Assembly: GCA_028818385.1 (NCBI GenBank) | Contig: JAPPNY010000017.1 | Span: 1 to 24,410, forward strand | DNA length: 24,410 nucleotides | Origin: Spirochaetaceae bacterium | Lineage (GTDB): Bacteria; Spirochaetota; Spirochaetia; SZUA-6; Bin103 | Direction: 5' to 3' | Notes under the pieces: model-generated | What the model saw: only the letters and a program-made list of their open reading frames with translations | What the model was told of the DNA's origin: nothing | Database searches by the model: none | Made by a program: the position numbers and the translations under genes | Part shown: piece by piece, positions 1-8,121 of the stretch | Position numbering within the stretch: the first letter of the stretch is position 1 | Layout of the letters: every line of letters begins with the position of its first letter

Positions 1-702
1 CGTCCGTGTTTCTCCCATGCCAACGCCGGTCCGACCCGGCCGGTGGGGAAGCTTGGCATGAAACCGCCGCATGTAGTGTTCGGCAAACAGCGGCGCTTCA
101 TGGCCGCGCAGAAAGTTCGATACGGTGACGTGGAACAGCGGGTTCGGGTCGTCCCAGGCGAACTCGACCGACCACTGATCGAGCCTGGTCACGCGTGGGG
201 GTTGTCCGTCGATCACCGCGGAGCCGGGTACTCCCACGGCGAGGTCCTCGTTGAGGATGACGTCGTTCCACCAGTACATGATGTCGTCGGCGTCGTAGAG
301 CTCGCCGTCGGAGAAACGCAGGCCCTCGCGCATCTGCATGACCCAGCTCCTGCCGTCGTCCGAGCTCACCAGGTCCTCGATGAGCTGCGGGTAGAACTCG
401 CCCGAGATGCCGTCCAATACCGTCGGCTTGATCGAAGCGTACCCCCAGAAGCCATGCAGATCGTTCTGCAGGTGCACGGAGTACCACGTGCCGCCGTACC
501 GGCCGATCTCGCTCACCACCTCGCGGACGTGTGGATTCTTCGGCATGCGTGCTTCGAGTGGTGGCAGCGTGCCCTGGCTGACCATCTCGCTGAGCATCGG
601 TGCCTCGCCCGATGCCTCCTGCGCCCAGGCCACAGGCAAAACGAGGATCCCGACCGCGAGCAGAGCGGCGAACGCCACCACAAGCTTGAAACCGCGTCTC
701 AT
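1..702 (-). CDS. ABC transporter substrate-binding protein, peptide/oligosaccharide type (partial, N-terminal 234 codons)
   Basis: This is the extracytoplasmic receptor of the importer encoded at 903-5106. The start ATG (700-702, reverse strand) follows an AGGAGGT ribosome site. Residues 1-28 form a signal peptide: MRR, a hydrophobic run (LVVAFAALLAVGILVLPV) and an AWAQ cleavage region. The motifs YGGTW (residues 56-60), LIEDL, and LRFSDGELYDADDIMYWW (about 132-149) are typical of family 5 (SBP_bac_5) receptors. The frame is open at the window edge, where a full protein would have 550-650 residues. The last 20 residues, after RRFHAK, no longer look like the family. The +1 frame there ends in ALAWEKHG, which fits better, so a frameshift near position 55 is possible. 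The gene is divergent from the permease at 903, with 200 bases between them. Confidence 0.85.
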   Translation of the reverse strand, partial: MRRGFKLVVAFAALLAVGILVLPVAWAQEASGEAPMLSEMVSQGTLPPLEARMPKNPHVREVVSEIGRYGGTWYSVHLQNDLHGFWGYASIKPTVLDGISGEFYPQLIEDLVSSDDGRSWVMQMREGLRFSDGELYDADDIMYWWNDVILNEDLAVGVPGSAVIDGQPPRVTRLDQWSVEFAWDDPNPLFHVTVSNFLRGHEAPLFAEHYMRRFHAKLPHRPGRTGVGMGETRT

Positions 703-737
703 AACGACCTCCTCGTGCCGCGCACCGCGTTACGCCG

Positions 738-760
738 CAGGAACGGCATTTACATTCCTG
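738..760. promoter_or_regulatory. Inverted repeat at the predicted transcription start (operator candidate)
   Basis: CAGGAA (738-743) and TTCCTG (755-760) are perfect inverted 6-base arms 11 bases apart. The repeat covers the predicted start site of the substrate-binding protein gene, where a repressor would block initiation. It could instead be a weak leader hairpin. No regulator gene lies nearby in the window, so the binding protein is unknown. Confidence 0.35.
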
Positions 761-762
761 AA

Positions 763-791
763 TACATAGAACATAGGCCACGACCTGTCAA
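763..791 (-). promoter_or_regulatory. Sigma70-type promoter for the substrate-binding protein gene
   Basis: On the reverse strand a perfect TTGACA -35 box (786-791) is followed, after 17 bases, by TATGTA (763-768) as the -10 box. Predicted initiation is near 756, giving a leader of about 54 bases that ends in the AGGAGGT ribosome site. The patch is AT-rich compared with its surroundings. The -10 match is only moderate. Confidence 0.5.
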
Positions 792-862
792 CCGACTCCA
801 GGCGAACGCGTGTCTACCTCCGTGACGACGCAGCTCTCGGGACCGGCGAACGAGCCGACGGC

Positions 863-892
863 TTGACATCCGTTTCATGGCCGCCGTACGGT
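863..892 (+). promoter_or_regulatory. Promoter for the importer permease/ATPase operon
   Basis: A perfect TTGACA (863-868) is followed, 18 bases later, by TACGGT (887-892), which keeps the T1, A2 and T6 positions of the -10 consensus. Predicted initiation at about 899 leaves almost no leader before the ATG at 903, and no Shine-Dalgarno sequence is seen. The operon may therefore begin with a nearly leaderless message. The weak -10 box limits confidence. Confidence 0.35.
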
Positions 893-902
893 CGTTCGCC
901 GG

Positions 903-1889
903 ATGATCCAGTTTCTCGCACGAAGATTTCTGCTGATGATCCCCACCCTCTTCGTGATATCGGTCATCTCATTTGTCGTCATCGAGCTCCCGCCCGGCGA
1001 CTTCCTGACGACGTACCTGCAGAAACAGGAGGACCTGCACGCCAGCGGGATCTCCGAAGAGATCATCGCCGGCATGCAAGAGCGCTGGGGGCTCGACCGG
1101 CCGTGGCACTGGCGCTATTTCCGCTGGATCACCAACTTCGTGCAGGGAGACCTGGGCTTTTCCCTCGATTACATGAAGCCGGTAAACGAGATCATCGGCG
1201 AGCGGTTGCTCCTGACGATGGTGGTGAGCCTTGCCTCGCTGCTCTTCGCCTGGGGCATGGCGATCCCGATCGGCGTGTATTCGGCGGTGCGCCAGTATTC
1301 GACCGGCGACTATATCCTCACGTTCCTGGGATTCATCGGTCTCGCCGTGCCCAACTTCATGCTTGCGCTGGTGCTGATGTACGTTTCCTACTCACTGTTC
1401 GACGCAAGCGTGGGCGGGCTGTTCTCGCGGGAGTATCTGATCGCTCCGTGGAGTCCGGGCAAGGTGATCGATCTCCTCAAGCACCTGTGGATTCCGATGA
1501 TCGTCGTCGGCACGGCGGGCACGGCCAGCACCATCCGCGTGATGCGGGCCAACCTCCTGGATGAGCTGCGCAAGAACTACGTGGTGGCCGCGCGGGTCGG
1601 CGGCCTGAAGGAGATGGCGCTGCTGGTCAAGTACCCGATCCGCGTAGCGATCAATCCCCTGATCTCGACGATCGGCTGGCTGCTGCCCACGCTCATCTCC
1701 GGCGCGACGATCACCGCGGTCGTCCTGGGCCTTCCCACCGTGGGGCCGGTGTTCCTGCGCTCGCTTCAGGTGCAGGACATGTACATGGCCGGATCGGTCG
1801 TCATGTTGCTGGCAACCGCAACGGTGATCGGGACGGTGCTGTCGGACATCCTGTTGGCGGCGATCGATCCGCGCATACGATTCGACTAG
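903..1889 (+). CDS. ABC transporter permease, DppB/OppB type
   Basis: This is the first membrane subunit of the importer, 328 residues, within the usual 305-340 of the family. The N-terminal segment (about residues 8-30, rich in I, L and V) is followed by a periplasmic loop with the family's PPGDF sequence. Five further hydrophobic segments lie around residues 97-120, 130-155, 195-215, 250-278 and 295-320. The cytoplasmic coupling loop that docks on the ATPase is AARVGGLKEMALLVKYPIR followed by INPL, a good match to the EAA motif. The ATG at 903 is the first start in frame that gives the canonical N-terminus. The next permease follows after 21 bases, so they are cotranscribed. Substrate class cannot be read from the permease. 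Confidence 0.93.
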   Translation: MIQFLARRFLLMIPTLFVISVISFVVIELPPGDFLTTYLQKQEDLHASGISEEIIAGMQERWGLDRPWHWRYFRWITNFVQGDLGFSLDYMKPVNEIIGERLLLTMVVSLASLLFAWGMAIPIGVYSAVRQYSTGDYILTFLGFIGLAVPNFMLALVLMYVSYSLFDASVGGLFSREYLIAPWSPGKVIDLLKHLWIPMIVVGTAGTASTIRVMRANLLDELRKNYVVAARVGGLKEMALLVKYPIRVAINPLISTIGWLLPTLISGATITAVVLGLPTVGPVFLRSLQVQDMYMAGSVVMLLATATVIGTVLSDILLAAIDPRIRFD

Positions 1890-1910
1890 GTCCGGAGCGG
1901 ACGGACAGGC

Positions 1911-3056
1911 ATGGCGGAACGGTCGACGCGCATGACGACACCGGCGCAGGTTGACGACCGCCGCGATTCGGAGACCCGCTACGTCTACAGTCAGTGGCGC
2001 CTGATGTGGCTGAAGCTCCGCAAGCATCGGCCCGCCATGATCTCGCTGTACTTCTTGATCGCCGTGTACCTGGTCGCCATCTTCGCCGAGTTCGTCGCAC
2101 CGTCCGATCCCTATCACCGCCTTACCGAGTACCTCCTTGCCCCGCCTGTCAGGGTTCGCTTCGTCGACGCGGAAGGGGGGTTCAGCCTGCGCCCGTTCGT
2201 CTATGGGCTCACCCCGGTCATCGACCAGAAGACGTTCCTGCGCACGTACGTGCCCGATACGGAGACGAAGGAGCCGGTGCGGCTCCTCGTGCGCAGCCAT
2301 CCCTACAAGCTGTGGGGACTCATTCCCGCCAGGGTCCACCTCGTCGGCGTGCGAGACGCCGACGCGCCGTTCTTCCTGCTGGGAAGCGACCGACAGGGGA
2401 GAGATCTGCTGTCGCGGATGATCTACGCGTCCCGCGTCTCGCTCTCCATCGGCTTCATCGGCGTGGCGCTGAGCTTCCTGCTCGGCATCTTTCTCGGCGG
2501 CGTATCGGGCTGGTATGGAGGGATTGTCGACACGGCCATCCAGCGCTTCATCGAGATCCTCCGGTCGTTTCCGACGCTGCCGCTGTGGATGGCGCTGGCC
2601 GTCGCGCTCCCCCCGCAGTGGCCGATCATCAGAACGTATTTCGCCATCACCGTGATCCTCTCCGTGCTCGGGTGGACGGGCATGGCGCGCGTGGTGCGCG
2701 GCAAGTTCCTGGCCCTGCGCAACGAAGACTTCGTGGTCGCGGCGCAACAGGCCAACGCCCCGACGTCGCGGATCCTGTTCAGACATCTGCTGCCGTCGTT
2801 CACGAGCCACCTGATCGCGACCGCGACCCTCAGCATCCCGGAGATGGTGCTCGCCGAAACCGCCCTGAGCTTCCTGGGAATCGGCCTGCGGGCGCCCGCC
2901 ATCAGTTGGGGCGTCATGCTGCAGAAGGCTCAGAACATCCAGAGCGTCGCCGTCACGCCATGGCTCCTCTTGCCCGTCCTCTGCGTGATCGCCGTGGTCC
3001 TGGCGTTCAACTTCCTCGGCGACGGACTGCGCGACGCGGCCGACCCCTATCGCTGA
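1911..3056 (+). CDS. ABC transporter permease, DppC/OppC type
   Basis: This is the second membrane subunit, 381 residues, longer than the usual 280-310. The first membrane segment (about residues 43-65) is followed by an insertion of roughly 110 residues before the family's conserved LLGSDRQGRDLLSRMIYASR stretch. Five more hydrophobic segments follow. The coupling loop is AAQQANAPTSRILFRHLLPS. The C-terminus NFLGDGLRDAADPYR is the standard ending of DppC proteins. The ATG at 1911 is preferred; ATG 1932 is an alternative. The stop codon overlaps the ATG of the next gene by one base (TGATG), so translation is probably coupled. The long outward-facing insertion is shared by some members of the family, and its role is unknown to me. 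Confidence 0.92.
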   Translation: MAERSTRMTTPAQVDDRRDSETRYVYSQWRLMWLKLRKHRPAMISLYFLIAVYLVAIFAEFVAPSDPYHRLTEYLLAPPVRVRFVDAEGGFSLRPFVYGLTPVIDQKTFLRTYVPDTETKEPVRLLVRSHPYKLWGLIPARVHLVGVRDADAPFFLLGSDRQGRDLLSRMIYASRVSLSIGFIGVALSFLLGIFLGGVSGWYGGIVDTAIQRFIEILRSFPTLPLWMALAVALPPQWPIIRTYFAITVILSVLGWTGMARVVRGKFLALRNEDFVVAAQQANAPTSRILFRHLLPSFTSHLIATATLSIPEMVLAETALSFLGIGLRAPAISWGVMLQKAQNIQSVAVTPWLLLPVLCVIAVVLAFNFLGDGLRDAADPYR

Positions 3057-4075
3057 TGAACGACACGCTGATCGAGGTCAAGGACCTGCGGACGTACTTC
3101 CCGCTCACCGAAGGCACGGTCAGGGCGGTCGACGGCGTCAGCCTCGCCGTGGAGAGCGGACGATCTCTGGGCGTGGTCGGGGAGAGCGGCTGCGGCAAGT
3201 CGGTGATGGCGCTGTCCATCCTGGGCGTCGTGCCCTGGCCTGGGCGCATCGTGGGAGGCGAAATCGTCCTGCACCGCGACGGCGGCCCCATCGACCTGGC
3301 CGCGCTCGACCCGCTGGGAGACGAGATCCGCCGGGTCCGCGGCAAGGAGATCTCCCTCATCTTTCAGGAGCCGATGACGGCGTTCAGCCCGGTCCATCGA
3401 ATCGGCGATCAGATCATCGAGCCGATCCTGATCCACGAGCCGGACATGGGGAAGCGGGCGGCGCGCGCGCGGGCGATCGCTCTGCTGCACGAAGTCGGCA
3501 TCCCCAGCCCGGAGCTGCGGATCGACCGGTACAGCTTCGAGTTGAGCGGAGGCATGCGCCAGCGGGCGATGATCGCCCGCGCGCTCTCCTGCAATCCGCG
3601 GCTGCTGATCGCGGACGAGCCGACGACGGCCATCGACGTGACCATCCAGGCGCAGATTCTCGACCTGCTCAAGCGCCTCCAGCGCGAGCATGGCATGGCG
3701 CTCATGATGATCACCCATGACCTGGGCGTCATCGCCGACATCTGCGACCGCGTCGTCGTCATGTAACTTGGCGAGGTCGTGGAATCGGGGACGGTTCACG
3801 ATGTGTTCACCAGGACGCTGCACCCCTACACCGAGGCGCTGCTGAACTCGATTCCCGACCTGGATACGGAGGCGAGCCGGCTGGCGGCGATCACCGGCAG
3901 CGTGCCGGACCCGTTCACCCGCGCGCGCGGCTGTCTGTTCGAGCCACGGTGCGGCAAGCCCGAGACCGATGAGGACCGCAGGTTGCGGGTGGCCAGCAAG
4001 CCGGCGCTCGCGGAGATCGAGCCCGGCCACTTCGCCAGGTGCTTCCTGCACTCCGATGCCGTGGAAGACGGCTGA
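3056..4075 (+). pseudogene. ABC transporter ATP-binding protein, DppD type, interrupted by an in-frame TAA
   Basis: The frame would encode a 339-residue ATPase, but codon 237 (3764-3766) is TAA. The reading is VVVM-stop-LGEVVESG, where the neighbouring ATPase has AVMYLG. A single C to A change from TAC (Tyr) explains it. The 236-residue first part holds all nucleotide-binding motifs: Walker A GESGCGKS (42-49), Q-loop at IFQEP, signature LSGGMRQR (163-170), Walker B LLIADEPT (183-190) and the switch His at ITHD. The part after the stop, in the same frame, is the oligopeptide-transporter C-terminal domain: HPYTEALLNSIPD, then a Cys-rich tail lacking the third of the usual four cysteines. A GTG at 3779 after GGCGAGG could restart translation. 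Options are a recent pseudogene, a sequencing error, stop readthrough or a split protein. Confidence 0.85.
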
Positions 4076-4083
4076 GGCAGCCG

Positions 4084-5106
4084 ATGCACCCCGATCTGCT
4101 GCTGAGCGTGCGGGACCTCAGGACGCACTACTTCGTTCGCACGGGCGTGTTCAAGCGGGTGGCGGGCTACGTGAAGGCGGTCGACGGGGTGAGCTTCGGC
4201 GTGCGGCCGCGCGAATCCCTGGGGATCGTCGGCGAGAGCGGCTGCGGCAAGTCGACCGTGGCGCGTACCATCATGCGCAGCGTAAATCCGCGCGACGCCA
4301 CGATGGCGGGCGAGGTCCTGTTCCGCTACGACGATACCGTCGTGGATCTGGCGACGGCGGAAGGCGACGCGCTGCGCGAGGCGCGCAAGCGGGTGCAGAT
4401 GATCTTTCAGGACCCGGAGTCATCCCTGAATCCGCGGATGACCATACGGGACATCATCGGCGAGCCGCTGCTCGTGAACGGGTTGGCACGGGGACGTGAG
4501 CTCGACGACCGGGTAGTGGAGCTCATGGGGGCGGTCAGTCTGGATCCCCAGCACCTGCGGCGCTACCCGTACGCATTCTCGGGCGGCCAGCGGCAGCGGA
4601 TCGGCATCGCGCGGGCGCTGGCCCTCGGCCCGAAGCTGGTGATCGCCGACGAGCCCACGTCGGCGCTCGACGTATCGGTTCAGGCGCAGGTCCTCAATCT
4701 GCTCAAGGATCTCCAGGACCGGTTCTCCCTGTCGCTGATCCTCATCTCCCACGACCTCGCGGTGATCAAGCACGTGAGCGATCGGGTGGCAGTGATGTAC
4801 CTGGGCTCGATCGTCGAGGTCTGCGCAACCGGGGAGCTGTTTCGCCGCCCCCGCATGCCGTACACCGAGGCGCTGCTGTCCGCGGTGACGCGCCCGAACC
4901 CGAACGTCAAGGCGGAGCGGATTCTCCTTCCGGGAGATGTGCCGGACCCGACGGACGTGCCGGAGGGATGTCCGTTTCATCCACGGTGCATCTACGCCCA
5001 GGTCCGCTGCCGGACGGAGAAACCGCCCCTGGCCGCGCTGGCCGATGACCGGCGGCACGACGCGGCGTGCCACCTTGTCGACGAGGTCTCCCTGCGGGGC
5101 ATCTGA
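4084..5106 (+). CDS. ABC transporter ATP-binding protein, DppF/OppF type
   Basis: This intact 340-residue ATPase powers import together with the DppD-type partner. Walker A is GESGCGKST (50-58), the Q-loop lies at IFQDP (107-111), the signature is FSGGQRQR (165-172), Walker B is LVIADEPT (185-192), the D-loop is SALD and the switch His is in ISHD (221-224). The C-terminal oligopeptide domain carries TEALLSAV and four cysteines (296, 302, 309, 329) in the pattern seen in this family. I chose ATG 4084, eight bases after the previous stop and preceded by GAGGCAG; an upstream in-frame ATG at 4039 would add 15 unlike residues. It ends 11 bases from the convergent dioxygenase gene. Confidence 0.93.
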   Translation: MHPDLLLSVRDLRTHYFVRTGVFKRVAGYVKAVDGVSFGVRPRESLGIVGESGCGKSTVARTIMRSVNPRDATMAGEVLFRYDDTVVDLATAEGDALREARKRVQMIFQDPESSLNPRMTIRDIIGEPLLVNGLARGRELDDRVVELMGAVSLDPQHLRRYPYAFSGGQRQRIGIARALALGPKLVIADEPTSALDVSVQAQVLNLLKDLQDRFSLSLILISHDLAVIKHVSDRVAVMYLGSIVEVCATGELFRRPRMPYTEALLSAVTRPNPNVKAERILLPGDVPDPTDVPEGCPFHPRCIYAQVRCRTEKPPLAALADDRRHDAACHLVDEVSLRGI

Positions 5107-5117
5107 CCTCTGCGCGG

Positions 5118-5900
5118 CTATGATTCCGCGAACGGGAAGGTGCCGGCATAGCCGAGGGCATCCAGCGTCAGGTCCGGGGTGCTCACGAAACGGACTTCGG
5201 GATGCATCGGGTTCTGGTGGTAGTGCAGCACCAGGTTGGCGCGGATGTCGTCCTCCGGGTCGTCCCCGAACTTGGCGCCCTGGTGCGGTATGTGGCTGAA
5301 GAACACCACCGCGTCGCCGGCCATCGGATAGAGGTGCTCCTGCGGCTGCTCGTCACACCACCTCTGGAAGCGGTTGCCGCGATCCTCCGTGTACCGGACG
5401 TGCGGGAGGATCTCGTCGGGGAGCCGGCGGTCGACGTAGCCGGTGAGGAACGTCAGCCGCCCGCGCTCCGGCGTGTTGTCGGTGAGGTAGAAGGTGGTGT
5501 TCATGCACAGCGCGCGCAGCGGCCGCCCCGCCTCGGACCGGCGCTCCTGGTACTGGTAGTCGGTGAAGTCCATGTGCCACTCCTGCAGGTAGGCGCGCGG
5601 GTTCATGTGCGCGCGCAGCGAGCGGAGCTGGCACTGCTTGCCCAGGATGGCCTTCAGGTACGGCGCGACGCTCGGGTGGCCGACCAGCAGCCGCGAGCGC
5701 TCGGGCGCCAGCTTCAGCAGGCTCTCGAACGCCACGTTGCCGACCGAGTTGTCGATCTCGTTCAGGCCGCGGCGGTGCATGTCGTAGAGCGTGCCCTTCC
5801 ACCACGCCACGGCCTCGTCGTCGAGCGCGCCCGGCACCAGCAGGAAGCCGTCCCGTTCCAGGTCCGCCAAGCCCGCCGGCGAGTCCCCGTCCACCATCAT
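5118..5900 (-). CDS. Phytanoyl-CoA dioxygenase (PhyH) family, Fe(II)/2-oxoglutarate oxygenase
   Basis: This 260-residue protein has the double-stranded beta-helix layout of PhyH enzymes, which hydroxylate small molecules using iron and 2-oxoglutarate. The N-terminal LERDGFLLVPGALDDEAV is the usual family opening. The iron triad reads His109-x-Asp111 (EWHMDFTD) and a distal His at 206 (HQGAKFG). Arg220 is the likely 2-oxoglutarate anchor. Two ATGs are adjacent (5898-5900 and 5895-5897). The AGGAGG site (5905-5910) lies 4 bases from the first and 7 from the second, so the second may be used. The gene lies downstream of the propeller gene with a 16-base gap, so the two are probably one operon. 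The substrate cannot be deduced. Confidence 0.87.
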   Translation of the reverse strand: MMVDGDSPAGLADLERDGFLLVPGALDDEAVAWWKGTLYDMHRRGLNEIDNSVGNVAFESLLKLAPERSRLLVGHPSVAPYLKAILGKQCQLRSLRAHMNPRAYLQEWHMDFTDYQYQERRSEAGRPLRALCMNTTFYLTDNTPERGRLTFLTGYVDRRLPDEILPHVRYTEDRGNRFQRWCDEQPQEHLYPMAGDAVVFFSHIPHQGAKFGDDPEDDIRANLVLHYHQNPMHPEVRFVSTPDLTLDALGYAGTFPFAES

Positions 5901-5916
5901 CCGTCCTCCTGTCGCA

Positions 5917-8055
5917 TCACTGTCTCAGCGGCCCCGCCTCTTCCGCAAGGGACGGCTCCGGAGACCACGTCGTGGCGTGGATGCCCTGCTCGCCTGCGCC
6001 CGCCCACAGCGTCAGGACGCGGCCGTCGCGCAGCACGACCGAGCTGGTTCGGGCATCGCGCGTGTGATAGGCCAGGATATAGGGATCGGGCTCCCACGTG
6101 CGCCCGCCGTCGGCGCTCACGAGCGCCCGCGGGCCGCCGCACTTGTCCTTGTGGTCGTACGTCAGCACCACCCGCCCGTCGGGCAGCAGCACCGCGTCCG
6201 CCGAAACCAGATGCATGCGCGTGACCAGCTCCGGCGTGGTCCAGTTGCGGCCGCGATCGCCGGAGAACATGACCGCCTCGTTCTTGTATCTGCCTTCACC
6301 GCACAGATTGCGCGACGGGAACGGCCATCCGTCCGGCGTGGCACCCGCAGACGGCGCGCCGAAGTAGTCGTCTCGCGTTGCCTTGCGCTGATAGCGGGTG
6401 GCGCCGAGCAGCTCGCCGGACGGAAGCTCCAGGTAGTTCGATTCGCTGCAGCCCGGGGGCAACACCGTCCAATCGTCCCAGGTCCTGCCGTCGTCGCGTG
6501 AGCGCAGCATCACGTCGCCGACGTAGCCGTCCTCCCGCGCCGGATCGTTCCACGCGACGCCGCAGCTCGTCACGACCGTACCGTCGGACAGCTCCGTGAT
6601 GCGGCTGCCGTCGCCGCCGCCGCCGTAGCGCATCGGCCCCGGCCGGACCGGCCGGGCGGTCCACGTTCGTCCCCCGTCCTCGCTCCGCGCCACGTTGGTC
6701 TGTAAGGTGTTCCGCGCGCCGGTCGCCGGATCCGCCGGCCGGATGAGCGTGTGGTACCCCATCAGGTACGTCCCCGCGGCCGTGACGCCGAAGGAAAACG
6801 GGCCGGGGCGCTGTCCCGTGAGCCTGATCTCGGCGATCCGGGTCCAGGTGCGCCCTTCATCGGTCGACCGATGGATCGACGCGGTGCGGCTTGCCAGTAC
6901 CAGGCTGCCGTCGGGATGGCGGCACACCACCACGCCCTTGGTGCCGGCCCCGGCGAAGAACCACTGCTCGGCGGGCCGCCGCCGGAACACGACCATCTCG
7001 TAGTCCTCGATGTAGTCGCCACCTTCGAACCGGTCGTCCGGACGCATCCGCACCAGTCCGTTGTCCAGGTAGCCGCGCGAGTCCAGGCGGTGTGTCCACA
7101 GGTTGGGATAGACCAGGGGCGGACGCCGCAGCCCCTCGGGAGTCCAGCGGACCACGGCGATGGCCGGCCTGCGGCTCGCCTCGTCCATGCGCCGGCCGTC
7201 CGCCGGCGCCATGGCGGGCGGAATGGCCGCGCCCCGGCCGTAGGCCGAGACGATGGTCCCGTCCTCCAGCGCCACGCTGACCGCACCGGCGCCGGGATCG
7301 CAGCGCAACGGACGGGGTTGGACCGTGTTGGTGGCCGCGCGGGCGACGCCCAGCACGAACACCTCGCTGCCCCAGGTGGCGCCACCATCCGTGCTGATCA
7401 GGGCCCGCGCCCCGAAGGGAAAGTCCGGCTCGGCATAGGACAGCACCACCCGCCCATCCGGCAGCACCACCCTGCCCCCCTGCTCGCGGGCGCTGTCAGG
7501 CTCGGCGGACGCTTCGGACCCGGCGCCGCCCGTGCCATCGCCGGCGCCGCGCCAGGTTCGCCCACCGTCGTCTGACCGATAGGCCGTGGGCCCGTTCCAC
7601 AGCACTACCGACCCGCCGGGCAACGCCTCGAACCGCACCGGATCAGCGTCTGCCGCGGCAGGCGATGCGATCGCGCCTGCCGCGTGCCACGTCTCCCCGA
7701 AGTCGTCCGACGACAGCACGGCGATGGCATCGTCGCGCGCGAGCGCGGCCAGGACCGAAGCAGTCGCGAGATCCATCAGCGCCAGGACGGCCCCTTTCGG
7801 GGGCGGTTCGCTGCGCTCGCCGCACCGCGACTCATGGTCCCTCAGGGACCCCAGGCGCTCCCAGGTAACACCGCCGTCGGCGCTGCGAGCCAGCGAGCCG
7901 CCGCGCCCGCAGAGGAGCAGCTTCGGTCCCCGCCCGCAGAGGAGCGGCCCCGTGTCACCTTCCAGTACTTCCTGCCGCTCCGCTCGGATGCGCCGGAAGC
8001 GCAGGATCTCCCGGTCCGTATGGTCGCCGAAGATCGGTCGATGCGCTCCGCTCAC
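5917..8055 (-). CDS. Asp-box (BNR) beta-propeller protein, sialidase-like fold, copy 1
   Basis: This 712-residue protein has nine Asp boxes (S-x-D-x-G-x-T-W type) at about residues 58, 116, 161, 221, 397, 458, 519, 598 and 647. That is enough for one large or two tandem beta-propellers. The fold is shared by sialidases and other glycan-binding or glycan-cutting enzymes. The usual sialidase FRIP arginine motif is not seen (the sequence is RFRRIRAERQ), so true sialidase activity is doubtful. No signal peptide is visible. The start is GTG (8053-8055) behind AGGAG. It is closely similar along its whole length to the protein at 9423-11471. Differences are a C-terminal tail (SLAEEAGPLRQ) and an extra stretch around residues 75-88 (ESRCGERSEPPPKG) absent from the other copy. 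Confidence 0.85.
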   Translation of the reverse strand: MSGAHRPIFGDHTDREILRFRRIRAERQEVLEGDTGPLLCGRGPKLLLCGRGGSLARSADGGVTWERLGSLRDHESRCGERSEPPPKGAVLALMDLATASVLAALARDDAIAVLSSDDFGETWHAAGAIASPAAADADPVRFEALPGGSVVLWNGPTAYRSDDGGRTWRGAGDGTGGAGSEASAEPDSAREQGGRVVLPDGRVVLSYAEPDFPFGARALISTDGGATWGSEVFVLGVARAATNTVQPRPLRCDPGAGAVSVALEDGTIVSAYGRGAAIPPAMAPADGRRMDEASRRPAIAVVRWTPEGLRRPPLVYPNLWTHRLDSRGYLDNGLVRMRPDDRFEGGDYIEDYEMVVFRRRPAEQWFFAGAGTKGVVVCRHPDGSLVLASRTASIHRSTDEGRTWTRIAEIRLTGQRPGPFSFGVTAAGTYLMGYHTLIRPADPATGARNTLQTNVARSEDGGRTWTARPVRPGPMRYGGGGDGSRITELSDGTVVTSCGVAWNDPAREDGYVGDVMLRSRDDGRTWDDWTVLPPGCSESNYLELPSGELLGATRYQRKATRDDYFGAPSAGATPDGWPFPSRNLCGEGRYKNEAVMFSGDRGRNWTTPELVTRMHLVSADAVLLPDGRVVLTYDHKDKCGGPRALVSADGGRTWEPDPYILAYHTRDARTSSVVLRDGRVLTLWAGAGEQGIHATTWSPEPSLAEEAGPLRQ

Positions 8056-8085
8056 TGCTCAGGCTCCTGTTACTCTACGCCATTG

Positions 8086-8110
8086 TGTCCCGGAACGGCA
8101 TTCGCGCCCA
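8086..8110 (+). repeat. Duplicated flank, left half, copy 1
   Basis: This 25-base segment matches 9333-9357 at 22 of 25 positions. In the other copy it directly abuts the right half. Here it is separated from its right half (8471-8500) by 360 bases that contain the six-cysteine gene. Confidence 0.7.
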
Positions 8111-8121
8111 TATTCCAACGC

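Noticed and set aside
1392..2810. Long open frame on the reverse strand across both permease genes
   Set aside because: It is antisense to two clear ABC permeases and its Arg/Asp/His-rich translation is typical of a GC-rich shadow frame.
5107..5117. Terminator between the convergent ATPase and dioxygenase genes
   Set aside because: The 11-base gap holds no hairpin followed by a T-run.
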